DNA of 60,950 bases from assembly GCA_023251915.1 (NCBI GenBank), contig JAHEXW010000009.1:1-60950 (forward strand). The letters are read 5' to 3'. The position numbers and the translations under genes are program-made. This DNA is from Actinomycetes bacterium (GTDB taxonomy: Bacteria > Actinomycetota > JAHEXW01). Under the pieces are notes generated by a model. The model made no database searches. It was not told the origin of the DNA and saw nothing but the letters and a program-made list of their open reading frames with translations. Positions 19,561 through 27,651 of the stretch are shown one piece after another (the first letter of the stretch is position 1; every line of letters starts with the position of its first letter).

Positions 19561-21201
19561 TTAAGCCGGCCTCTGCCGGGCCGCCTGCAATAACTCCCGG
19601 GCGTGCTGACGAGAGGTTTCCGCTGTGGACGCCCCGCCCGTCAGCATGCGCGATAGTTCCTCAACGCGGCTGGCTTCGTCTAAAGTCTTAACATTGGACA
19701 CGGTAATCTTGTCCCGCACCTCTTTGGCGACGTACAAATGCGCGTCGCCGTAAGCGGCTATCTGCGGCAGATGGGTGATGCAAATAACTTGGTGAGCACC
19801 CGCCAAAAGCTTCAGCTTTGCGCCGACCGCCGCGGCCGTCTCGCCGCCTATGCCGGAATCTATCTCGTCGAACACAAGAACGGGGACCGGATCGGCTTTA
19901 ATAAAGGCTATTTTAAGGGCCAGCATAATGCGTGACACTTCCCCGCCGGATGCGATCTTGGTCAGCGGCTTTAACCCCTGCCCAATATTCGGACTGATCA
20001 GAAACTCAACGCGGTCCCGCCCGGCGGGCGTTAGATCCAATGTGTCTCCGAATCCGACCTTGAAACGGCACCCTGGCAGATTAAGATCACCCAGCTCGTC
20101 TTCGACCGTCTTCTCCAGTTCAACCGCCGCCTGGTGGCGCAGATCGCTCAGGTGACCAGCCAGGTCGTGTAGAACTTTTTCCAGTTCTTTCAGGCGTGCT
20201 CCGAGCGACTTCAGTTTGGCGCCGCTATCTTCAATTAACTCAAGCTCTTGTTTAGCTTTATCTCTAAACTCAAGCACGGCCGGGATGCTGTCGCCGTACT
20301 TGCGCTTAAGGTTCTTTATCATATCCAAGCGGCCGTCGGCTTCAGCCAGCCGCGCGGGATCAAAAACAATATCCGACCGGTAGCTTGCGAGGTCCCCGGC
20401 GGCGTCAGCCGTTTCCAATGACAAGCCTGCCAGACGTCCCGCTGCTGCTGCCAAACGATCGTCGATTGACGCCAGCGCGCTTAACTCTTTGGCGGCGGCG
20501 TCAAGCGCGGCAGCGCCTCCCGGAGTGTCATCCTCGCCGGACAACGCGGCCAACGCGGCCGTTATGCCGCGGGCGAGCCGCTCCGAGCTCCGCATAAGTA
20601 TCAGTTCTTGCTCCAAGACCGCATCTTCGCCGGGAACCAAGCCGGCCCGCTCGATTTCGTCAACCTGAAAACGAGTCAGGTCTAAACGGCCCAACCTGTC
20701 ACGTTCCGCCGACGTAACCTTGTCCAGTTGGCTCTCTATGTCGCGCAGCTCAGCATAGGCAGAGTCATATTTCCCGCGAAGCGCGGTAAGTTCGTCTCCC
20801 CCATACCCGTCCAAGTAATCAATATGGGCCGCAACCTGCAACAAAGCTTGGTGCTCGTGCTGGCCGTGAAAATCAATCATCGCACCGGCTCGTTCAGCGA
20901 GCATCGCAACGTTTGCCAGATGCCCGTTTAAGTAACATTTGTTCTTTCCGGAAGTTGTCACGGAGCGCGCCAGAATCATGTCCCCCGTTTTGTCCGTTAA
21001 AGACGCCTCGACTACGGCTTCCTCCCCGTAAACGCCGATCAAGACGGGATCGGCCCGTTTGCCCAACAACAGATTCATCGCTTCCAGAACAATGGTCTTG
21101 CCGGCGCCGGTCTCACCGGTCATGATGTTTAGGCCAGGCTCGAATCTTATGTGCGCCTCGTCAATGAGGGCAAAGTTTTTTATGTGCAGGTCCGTTAGCA
21201 T
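19561..21201 (-). CDS. recN: DNA repair protein RecN
   Basis: 546 aa, an SMC-like ATPase. Walker A is GETGAGKT at residues 29-36, the coiled-coil arms span the middle, the ABC signature is ASGGEVSRIMLALK, and Walker B is VLVFDEIDSGIGGE. It acts in recombinational repair of double-strand breaks. It abuts tlyA without overlap. In M. tuberculosis a NAD kinase gene separates tlyA and recN, but here it is absent. Confidence 0.96.
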   Translation of the reverse strand: MLTDLHIKNFALIDEAHIRFEPGLNIMTGETGAGKTIVLEAMNLLLGKRADPVLIGVYGEEAVVEASLTDKTGDMILARSVTTSGKNKCYLNGHLANVAMLAERAGAMIDFHGQHEHQALLQVAAHIDYLDGYGGDELTALRGKYDSAYAELRDIESQLDKVTSAERDRLGRLDLTRFQVDEIERAGLVPGEDAVLEQELILMRSSERLARGITAALAALSGEDDTPGGAAALDAAAKELSALASIDDRLAAAAGRLAGLSLETADAAGDLASYRSDIVFDPARLAEADGRLDMIKNLKRKYGDSIPAVLEFRDKAKQELELIEDSGAKLKSLGARLKELEKVLHDLAGHLSDLRHQAAVELEKTVEDELGDLNLPGCRFKVGFGDTLDLTPAGRDRVEFLISPNIGQGLKPLTKIASGGEVSRIMLALKIAFIKADPVPVLVFDEIDSGIGGETAAAVGAKLKLLAGAHQVICITHLPQIAAYGDAHLYVAKEVRDKITVSNVKTLDEASRVEELSRMLTGGASTAETSRQHARELLQAARQRPA

Positions 21202-22056
21202 CTACTTCTTCTCCAGCGTCGCGTGAGCCGCCTTTACGATGTCCTCAATCAGAGATTGCGTCGTTCCGTCATTGCCTGCCTGCCGGCACGCGGGCGAGGA
21301 GGCAGCAACCGGGGAAGCAACCTCACCTTTCCGTCTAAACCAACCCAGGAATTCGATGTTGCCGTCCGCTCCGGTGATCGGCGAATAAGTCAAGCCGGCT
21401 AGGTCCAATCCCGATTCCGCTAAAGCAGCCGCCACGTCATTCAGGATGTCTATGTGGCGCTGCGCATCCCTTATTATACCGCCTTTGCCGACCTGCCCCC
21501 GACCCGCCTCGAACTGCGGTTTTATCAGAAATACGTAGTCAGAAGCCGGCGCGGACATTATCAGCAGATTGGCCGCCACCTTTGTGAGGGAAATAAATGA
21601 CAGGTCCGCGACAACGAGGTCGGGCACTGCAGGCAACTCGTCGGGCTTCATGTGGCGGATGTTTACCCGCTCAAAAACGTCGACCCGAGGGTCGCTGCGC
21701 AGCCGCCAGGCGAGCTGACCATAACCAACGTCCACCGCAATCACGCGGGCCGCGCCGCGCGTCAAAAGGACATCGGTAAAGCCTCCGGTGGAGGCGCCCG
21801 CATCGAGTGCTACTCGTCCGGTTGCGTCGATCTGGAACGTGTCGAGCGCGCGAATCAACTTGTCGGCGCCACGCGAAACATACAGCGATGATGGTTTGAC
21901 TTGCAGGACGGAATCACAATCGACCGCGGTGCCCGGTTTGTCATAAACGACGCCGCCAATCTTGACCTGGCCGGCCAGTACAGCCCGGCGGGCCGCCTCC
22001 CGGCTGGCAAAATGCCCCTTATCTACCAGCAGAACGTCGAGGCGCGTCTTTATCAT
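21202..22056 (-). CDS. tlyA: TlyA-family rRNA (cytidine-2'-O)-methyltransferase
   Basis: 284 aa. It has an N-terminal S4 RNA-binding domain (about residues 3-65, TRLDVLLVDKGHFASREAAR) and a Rossmann methyltransferase with the SAM motif DAGASTGGFTDVLL and DLSFISLTKV. In mycobacteria TlyA 2'-O-methylates 16S and 23S rRNA and confers capreomycin sensitivity. The first 38 nt overlap the end of dxs. The C-terminus carries a short insertion (SSPACRQAGN) encoded by a palindromic repeat, in a region that is not catalytic. Confidence 0.94.
   Translation of the reverse strand: MIKTRLDVLLVDKGHFASREAARRAVLAGQVKIGGVVYDKPGTAVDCDSVLQVKPSSLYVSRGADKLIRALDTFQIDATGRVALDAGASTGGFTDVLLTRGAARVIAVDVGYGQLAWRLRSDPRVDVFERVNIRHMKPDELPAVPDLVVADLSFISLTKVAANLLIMSAPASDYVFLIKPQFEAGRGQVGKGGIIRDAQRHIDILNDVAAALAESGLDLAGLTYSPITGADGNIEFLGWFRRKGEVASPVAASSPACRQAGNDGTTQSLIEDIVKAAHATLEKK
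21273..21305. repeat. Imperfect palindromic repeat inserted in the tlyA reading frame
   Basis: Left arm TGCCTGCCTGCCGGC and right arm GCGGGCGAGGAGGCA form an imperfect dyad (11 of 15 pairs). Read in the tlyA frame it encodes the PACRQAG peptide, which is not expected in the family. It resembles the palindrome at 15186-15205 and keeps the frame open. Confidence 0.6.
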
Positions 22057-24010
22057 TCAACCCATTGATTCCCGATTTGATGACTTTGCGAATGTTTTTG
22101 AGGATCGCCGCGGAGCCCGGCCGGTGTTTTTGCCGGTCCAACCGTGCGACGATGGACGCCACGATCTTATCCGGGCTCAATCCGTTCAGATCCAAAAGTT
22201 TCGGTATCGGTCCGTGTTCGATGAAGCCGTCCGGCAAGCCTAACACAAGCGTATCGCGCTCGATATCATGCTCCGCCAACACACCGAGAACACCTTCGCC
22301 AAAACCGCCGTTCACAGAGTTTTCTTCCAAAGTGACGATCATCTTATGTTTGTTAGCCGCGGCGATGATCGCCTTGGCATCTAGAGGTTTGGCAAACCGG
22401 GCGTTTATCACGGTCGCCGAAACGCCATGTGCTTCCAGCAGGTCAGCGGAACGAACAGCCGCCTCGACCATTGTGCCGATCGCGATAAGGACGACGTCGT
22501 CGCCGTCCCGGAGCGTCTCCGCTTGGCCGATCGGTAGCTGTCGCGGGGCCGCCGTTATGTCGACACCCTGGCCATCTCGACGCGGATATCGAACCGCGAC
22601 TGGACCCTCCGCCCGCAGGGCAGTAAACAGCATATCGCGCAGCTCCGCCTCATCTTTCGGCGCCATCACCGTCAAGCCGGGAATGGCTCGCAGGTATGAC
22701 AAGTCAAAGACACCGTGGTGAGTCGGCCCGTCTTCGCCGACCAATCCGGCGCGGTCAACGGCCAGAACGACGCTTTGCCCTTGCAGGCAGATGTCGTGAA
22801 TCACCTGATCATAGGCACGCTGCAAAAAAGTGGAATAGATAGCGACGACCGGCTTGAGACCGCCCAGCGCTAACGCGGACGCGAAGGCGACGGCGTGCTG
22901 TTCGGCGATGCCGACATCAAAGAAACGGTCCGGGAATTCGGCGGCGAATCTGTCAAGCCCGGTGCCGCTGGGCATGGCAGCCGTGATGGCGGCTATTTTA
23001 TCGTCCTCCGCCGCCATTTCTACCAGAGTGTCGCCGAAGACTTTCGTGTAGGCCGGCGGGGTTTGCTCCTTGATTATCGGCCGGCCGGTGGCGACGTCGA
23101 AAGCACCGGTTCCGTGGAACCGGTCCGGGTTCTCTTCGGCCGGCGCGTAACCTTTTCCTTTCTTGGTAATCACATGCAAGAGAACCGGTGTGCTTATCCC
23201 CTTGGCTAGGCGCAGGTTTTTGGCCAGCAAGTCAACGTTGTGGCCGTCTATCGGTCCGACATAGGTGAAACCGAGCTCCTCGAAAATCATACTTGGCACA
23301 ACCATCTGCTTAATACTGCTCTTGATGTGTTTGCCTAGTTCATAGACCTTTTCACCAATCCGCGGAATGTGCTTGACGTCAGTCTCGAATTCCTCTTCCG
23401 CCCGCCGGTAACGCGGGTCCAGGCGGACGCGACCCAGATAACTGGCGAAGGCCCCTACGCTGGGGGAAATGGACATCTCATTATCATTTAAGACAACCAG
23501 CACGTTGCTTTTTAGGTGACCGGCATGATTCAGCGCCTCATAGGCCATTCCCGCGGCAATCGCGCCGTCTCCGATAACCGCGATAGCCTTGCCATTCTTC
23601 CCCGTCCGCTTCATCGCCTCGGCCAAACCGACGGCAAAAGATATTGAGGTTGAACTGTGTCCGGTATCGACGATATCGTGAACACTTTCGCCGTGTTTGG
23701 GGAATCCGCTTAGGCCTTTATACTGCCTTATCGTGTCGAAGGAATCGACCCGTCCGGTCAGCATTTTGTGAGCATAGCACTGGTGCCCGACGTCCCAGAT
23801 TATCGGGTCGCCCGGACTGTCAAAAACGTAGTGTAAAGCCAGGGTTAGCTCGACAACACCAAGGCTTGGGGCCAAATGTCCGCCCGTCTTGGCGATATCA
23901 GCGATCATCTTGACGCGAATCTCTTCCGCCAACAGGTCAAGCTCGGGCAGGGTGAGTTCTTTCAAATCGTCCGGTGATGAAATTTTGGCTAACAGTCTGT
24001 CTTCCGGCAT
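22019..24010 (-). CDS. dxs: 1-deoxy-D-xylulose-5-phosphate synthase
   Basis: 663 aa. WDVGHQCYAHKMLTGR and GDGAIAAGMAYEALNHAG (thiamine diphosphate/Mg motif) are in the N-terminal domain, a transketolase pyrimidine domain follows (IAEQHAVAFASALA), and the C-terminal domain ends near LDLNGLSPDKI. This is the first enzyme of the MEP pathway. The last ~30 residues (after RLDRQKHRPGS) exceed the usual end and overlap the start of tlyA by 38 nt. It sits 6 bp after ispA, so the two isoprenoid genes are coupled. Confidence 0.97.
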   Translation of the reverse strand: MPEDRLLAKISSPDDLKELTLPELDLLAEEIRVKMIADIAKTGGHLAPSLGVVELTLALHYVFDSPGDPIIWDVGHQCYAHKMLTGRVDSFDTIRQYKGLSGFPKHGESVHDIVDTGHSSTSISFAVGLAEAMKRTGKNGKAIAVIGDGAIAAGMAYEALNHAGHLKSNVLVVLNDNEMSISPSVGAFASYLGRVRLDPRYRRAEEEFETDVKHIPRIGEKVYELGKHIKSSIKQMVVPSMIFEELGFTYVGPIDGHNVDLLAKNLRLAKGISTPVLLHVITKKGKGYAPAEENPDRFHGTGAFDVATGRPIIKEQTPPAYTKVFGDTLVEMAAEDDKIAAITAAMPSGTGLDRFAAEFPDRFFDVGIAEQHAVAFASALALGGLKPVVAIYSTFLQRAYDQVIHDICLQGQSVVLAVDRAGLVGEDGPTHHGVFDLSYLRAIPGLTVMAPKDEAELRDMLFTALRAEGPVAVRYPRRDGQGVDITAAPRQLPIGQAETLRDGDDVVLIAIGTMVEAAVRSADLLEAHGVSATVINARFAKPLDAKAIIAAANKHKMIVTLEENSVNGGFGEGVLGVLAEHDIERDTLVLGLPDGFIEHGPIPKLLDLNGLSPDKIVASIVARLDRQKHRPGSAAILKNIRKVIKSGINGLNDKDAPRRSAGR

Positions 24011-24016
24011 AAAAGC

Positions 24017-24895
24017 CTACCCTGTTCGCTCGGTTACAAATTCAGCCAGATCACGGAGCGCGCCGGTGTTCCCGCTCATTTTGTCCACCGCGGCAGTTGC
24101 CGCCTTTGCCTCAGCGCGCGCCAGCCGTCTGGATTCGTCCAGACCAACTAGTGCCGGATACGTCGCTTTGTGGAGCGTCTGGTCTTGTCCAGGCGTCTTG
24201 CCCAGCTCCTCGACGCTGCCGGTCTCGTCCAGAATGTCGTCCGTTATTTGGAAAGCGAGCCCCAGATGCGTACCATAGCTCGTGACGGCATCCAGCTCCT
24301 CGTCCGTCGCGCCGCCCAAGATGGCGCCACAGCGGGCCGCCGCGGTAATCAAACGCCCGGTCTTGCGGGCATGAATGAAGCGCAGTGTTTCCAATGAGAT
24401 CGGTTTACCGGTGGAAGCCATGTCGACAACCTGCCCTCCAACCATGCCGCCGGGCCCGCTCGCGGCCGCGATCTCCCGGATTACTTCTATTATTTTACGC
24501 TGGTCGGATGCCGTCTGCAACCGGCTGATAAGGGAAAACGCTTCGGCAAACAATGCGTCACCGGCCATTATGGCGATGTCTTCCCCGAACTTTTTGTGGT
24601 TCGTCGGCAGGCCCCGCCGCAAGTCGTCGTTATCCACGGCGGGCAAATCGTCGTGGATCAAAGAATAGGTGTGAATATACTCGATGCCGCAAGCACACGG
24701 TAGAACAGAATCCGGGGCGGCTCCGAAAACACCGGCTGCGAGAATCGTCAATACCGGGCGAAAGCGCTTACCGCCCGCCAACAGACTGTATCGCATCGAC
24801 TGATAAAGGATTTCAGGGTAGGTATCGGCGGCCGGGAAGTATTCCTCCAGCGCCGTGTCAACCAAGGCGCGGACAGCCTCGGGATAGAGACTCAT
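24017..24895 (-). CDS. ispA: Polyprenyl synthetase (farnesyl/geranylgeranyl diphosphate synthase)
   Basis: About 292 aa. The first Asp-rich motif is in IHDDLPAVDNDDLRRG (DDxxxxD, the bacterial type I insertion form), the second is FQITDDILD, and GDALFAEAF and HARKTGRLI are conserved. It condenses IPP with allylic diphosphates. The start is the ATG at 24895, which overlaps the xseB stop as ATGA, in preference to an in-frame upstream ATG at 24925 inside xseB. Product chain length is not decidable, though the short side chains before the first motif fit C15-C20. Confidence 0.94.
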   Translation of the reverse strand: MSLYPEAVRALVDTALEEYFPAADTYPEILYQSMRYSLLAGGKRFRPVLTILAAGVFGAAPDSVLPCACGIEYIHTYSLIHDDLPAVDNDDLRRGLPTNHKKFGEDIAIMAGDALFAEAFSLISRLQTASDQRKIIEVIREIAAASGPGGMVGGQVVDMASTGKPISLETLRFIHARKTGRLITAAARCGAILGGATDEELDAVTSYGTHLGLAFQITDDILDETGSVEELGKTPGQDQTLHKATYPALVGLDESRRLARAEAKAATAAVDKMSGNTGALRDLAEFVTERTG

Positions 24896-25110
24896 TCGCC
24901 GCACTCGGCGGCCAGCCGGATGCATTCTTCGATAAGCACGGCCGCCTCGGCCGCATCTATGTCTTCCTTCTCCAACCGCCTGATGTTAGCCTCTAAATCC
25001 TTCAGCTTTCCGCTTTTTTTGGAGCCTTTAGCGTCTTCCTTTTCCAGCCGCTTGATCTTAGCTTCCATACCGGCGGCGGATTCTGAAGCATCCTTCTTGG
25101 CCTGGGCCAT
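24892..25110 (-). CDS. xseB: Exodeoxyribonuclease VII small subunit-like protein
   Basis: 72 aa. The C-terminal 40 residues (LEANIRRLEKEDIDAAEAA then IRLAAEC) match the XseB pattern of a two-helix hairpin with the ERLE...G...LEEA core. The N-terminal half contains a near duplicate, MEAKIKRLEKED. The large subunit gene xseA, usually adjacent, is absent from the window. It lies between nusB and ispA, a common xseB-ispA-dxs neighbourhood that supports the call. The first half is Lys/Ser-rich and unlike the family. Confidence 0.72.
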   Translation of the reverse strand: MAQAKKDASESAAGMEAKIKRLEKEDAKGSKKSGKLKDLEANIRRLEKEDIDAAEAAVLIEECIRLAAECGE

Positions 25111-25113
25111 AGA

Positions 25114-25518
25114 CTAAACCTCCCTGTCTTTCACTAAACGTCCCAGGATGCCGTTCACAAACCGCCCCGAGTCGTCCGTGCTATACATGTTAGCCAATTC
25201 GACCGCCTCGTTTATGGTCACGCTGGCGGGTATATCGTCTTCGTACTTAAGCTCATAGACTCCCAGCCTTAAGATATTGCGATCCAGAATCGGCATTCTG
25301 TTCAGCGCCCATTTATCGGCGTGGGCGTCGATTATCTTGTCTAGTTCGGGCATCTTCGCGACGACTCCGGCTAGCACGCGCTCAACGAACGCGTCAATCT
25401 CTTTGGCCGCCATTTCCTCCCGGTAATCGTCTAATACCTCGCCGGGCGCAACTTTGTCGATCTCCAGGCGATACAGGACGTCAAGGATTATCTTGCGGGC
25501 GCGGTGGCGACGGCTCAA
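25114..25518 (-). CDS. nusB: Transcription antitermination factor NusB
   Basis: 134 aa, all-helical. It starts SRRHRARKIILDVLYRLEID and continues with the NusB blocks DKWALNRMPILDRNILRLGVYEL and PASVTINEAVELANMYSTDDSGRFVNGILG. It binds boxA RNA with NusE (S10) in rRNA antitermination. Length is normal. It is 3 bp upstream of xseB and 12 bp after the Asp23-like gene. Confidence 0.96.
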   Translation of the reverse strand: MSRRHRARKIILDVLYRLEIDKVAPGEVLDDYREEMAAKEIDAFVERVLAGVVAKMPELDKIIDAHADKWALNRMPILDRNILRLGVYELKYEDDIPASVTINEAVELANMYSTDDSGRFVNGILGRLVKDREV

Positions 25519-25530
25519 ATTAATTCCCCT

Positions 25531-25839
25531 CTATTCCTTGCCGAAATCCAGGCGATCGACTGTTACGTTTACCTCGTCGACCTTTACCCCTGTCATGCGA
25601 TTGATGTCGGTTTTGACCGTCTGTTGAACTTCAGCGGCAACCTCGGGATAGATGGTCTTGGAGCCAACGGCTAGCGTCAGATTGACGGCCAGAGCACCTT
25701 CTTTGGGTTGTACCTCGACATCGCGTACCTGAGAGACGCCCGCGGCCGATGCCGCGCTTTCTCTGACAATCTTTATCACGACATTCTCGGCAATCTTCAT
25801 GTCGCCGACAACGATCTCATCGTTTTCAGACATGCTCAC
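25531..25839 (-). CDS. Asp23/Gls24 family envelope stress response protein
   Basis: 102 aa. MKIAENVVIKIVRESAASAAGVSQVRDV then LAVNLTLAVGSKTIYPEVAAEVQQTV is the Asp23/Gls24 (Pfam PF03780) pattern. These small proteins are membrane-associated via partners in Gram-positive bacteria. Position between accC and nusB is a common gene order in clostridia and some actinobacteria. The start ATG at 25839 is reached by an overlap with the accC stop. Function in this organism is unknown. Confidence 0.93.
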   Translation of the reverse strand: MSMSENDEIVVGDMKIAENVVIKIVRESAASAAGVSQVRDVEVQPKEGALAVNLTLAVGSKTIYPEVAAEVQQTVKTDINRMTGVKVDEVNVTVDRLDFGKE

Positions 25840-27182
25840 ACTCCCTTATAGTTTTGCTCTACGAAATTTGTTGTCGCCCGCCCGGCCACAAAATCGTCCT
25901 GGTCCAGAAGCCACAAATGAAACGGGATGGTCGTCGCCATCCCTTCAATCAGCGTTTCTCGCAGCGCTCGCTTGCCGCGCGCTATCGTCTCGGTCCGGTC
26001 ACGTCCCCAGACTATCAATTTGGCCAGCAGGCTATCGTAAAGTGACGGCACCCGGTACCCGGAGTATATGTGTGTATCAACCCTTACGCCGGGTCCGCCG
26101 GGAGGATTAAAGAATTCAACCGTCCCGCCAGTCGGCCGGAAGTCGTTGGCCGGATCCTCGGCGTTTATCCTGAACTCCATCGCGTATCCGAAGAGACTTA
26201 TGTCGCGTTGCGCGACGCTCAGCGTCTCCCCTTCAGCGATGCGGATCTGTTCCTTGATGATGTCCAAACCGGCTACCGCTTCAGTAACGGAATGCTCAAC
26301 CTGAACCCTAGTGTTAGCTTCGATAAAGTAGTATTTTCCTGCCTCGTCGACAAGGAACTCAATGGTCCCGGCTCCGACATAAGCGGCCGCTTCCGTTGCC
26401 CGGACCGCTATCTTGCCCATGGCCGCCCGCGTCTTATCGGTGATAAAGGTCGACGGCGCTTCCTCCACGAGCTTCTGGTGCCGCCGTTGGATACTGCAAT
26501 CACGGTCACCCACGTGAACAACGTTTCCGTGCTGATCGGCCAGAATCTGGAACTCGATATGGCGCGGGTTAAGGATATATTTTTCAACGTAGACCGCCGG
26601 GTTTTTGAAATATGTACCGGCCTCGACCTGAGCAGTTTGGAAGCCCTGGGTAAGTTCCTTGTCGGTATAACAGATACGCATCCCGCGCCCGCCGCCGCCG
26701 CCCGCCGCCTTAACAATTACCGGATAGCCGGCCTGAGCCGCGAAGGTCAGCGCTTGTCTTTCTTTGGTGACGGCGCCTCGCGTACCCGGAATTACCGGCA
26801 CGCCGGCGTCTTCCATGATGGTGCGCGCCGCGACTTTATCCCCCAAACGATCGATAACCTCCGGAGGGGGTCCGATGAATGTGATCCCACAGGTGGAGCA
26901 GATGTCGCTAAATCTGGCATTTTCGGCCAGAAATCCATATCCGGGGTGGATGGCGTCCGCGCCCGCGACTTCCGCGGCCGCTATGATGCTCGGGATATTC
27001 AGGTAGCTTTGCTCGGCCGGCCCGGGGCCGATGCAGATCGCGGTGTCCGCCTCGCTGACGTGGAGGCTGTTCGCATCGACCGTGGAATATACCGCAACCG
27101 ATTCTATTCCCAGTTCGCGACACGCTCTGATGACTCTGACAGCGATCTCGCCCCGATTGGCGATGAGGATTCGCTTAAACAT
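25836..27182 (-). CDS. accC: Biotin carboxylase subunit of acetyl-CoA carboxylase
   Basis: 448 aa. The start is MFKRILIANRGEIAVRVIRA at 27182. An upstream in-frame extension of 47 residues has no homology and overlaps accB. The ATP-grasp signatures are present: KAAGGGGGRGMRI (glycine-rich loop), HVGDRDCSIQRRHQKLVEEAPS and FIEANTRVQVEHSVTE. It carboxylates biotin on AccB. The next gene upstream is accB, 5 bp away. Confidence 0.97.
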   Translation of the reverse strand: MFKRILIANRGEIAVRVIRACRELGIESVAVYSTVDANSLHVSEADTAICIGPGPAEQSYLNIPSIIAAAEVAGADAIHPGYGFLAENARFSDICSTCGITFIGPPPEVIDRLGDKVAARTIMEDAGVPVIPGTRGAVTKERQALTFAAQAGYPVIVKAAGGGGGRGMRICYTDKELTQGFQTAQVEAGTYFKNPAVYVEKYILNPRHIEFQILADQHGNVVHVGDRDCSIQRRHQKLVEEAPSTFITDKTRAAMGKIAVRATEAAAYVGAGTIEFLVDEAGKYYFIEANTRVQVEHSVTEAVAGLDIIKEQIRIAEGETLSVAQRDISLFGYAMEFRINAEDPANDFRPTGGTVEFFNPPGGPGVRVDTHIYSGYRVPSLYDSLLAKLIVWGRDRTETIARGKRALRETLIEGMATTIPFHLWLLDQDDFVAGRATTNFVEQNYKGV

Positions 27183-27187
27183 AGCGT

Positions 27188-27649
27188 TTAAACCAAAGGC
27201 TCGAAGAACAAAAGCGTTTGGCCGAATTGCACGGAGCTTCCGTCGGCGGCGACTATCTTGACGACCCGACCGGCCTCGTCCGCGACGATATCGTTCATTA
27301 ATTTCATCGCTTCCACGACGCATAACGTTTGGCCGGCCTCGAAACTATCGCCTTCCGCGACGAAGACGTCGGCACCCGGTGCGGGTGCCTGATAAAACGT
27401 TCCGACCATAGGAGACACCAGCGCCGTGTATTTGGTTTCAAGCTCAGCCAGCTCCGCGGCCTCTCCCGAAAGCGCCGTCTTGGCGACCGGCGCGTGTCCG
27501 CCCACATGCGGCAGTGCGCCACCGCCTTCAACGATTGTTATATCGCCTTGCCGAACCGTCATCTTCACGCCGTTTTCTTCGACTGTAACCTCGCTGAGGT
27601 CGTTCTTCTTAAGGATGGCGATCAGTTCGTCGATCTTTTTCTTGTCCAC
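27188..27649 (-). CDS. accB: Biotin carboxyl carrier protein of acetyl-CoA carboxylase
   Basis: 153 aa. An N-terminal segment (IDELIAILKKNDLSEVTVEE) and a low-complexity hinge lead to the lipoyl/biotinyl domain (about residues 77-153) with VVEAMKLMND. Lys116 is the biotinylation site. It carries carboxybiotin between AccC and the carboxyltransferase. The carboxyltransferase genes (accA/accD) are not in the window. Confidence 0.97.
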   Translation of the reverse strand: MDKKKIDELIAILKKNDLSEVTVEENGVKMTVRQGDITIVEGGGALPHVGGHAPVAKTALSGEAAELAELETKYTALVSPMVGTFYQAPAPGADVFVAEGDSFEAGQTLCVVEAMKLMNDIVADEAGRVVKIVAADGSSVQFGQTLLFFEPLV

Positions 27650-27651
27650 GT

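Noticed and set aside
26070-27191. 373-codon plus-strand frame opposite accC
   Set aside because: It is a shadow of accC in a GC-rich genome. Its product has no recognisable domain, and accC has all catalytic motifs.
27183-27323. 47-residue N-terminal extension of accC
   Set aside because: Arg-rich, lies within accB, and accC has a standard MFKRILIANRGE start.
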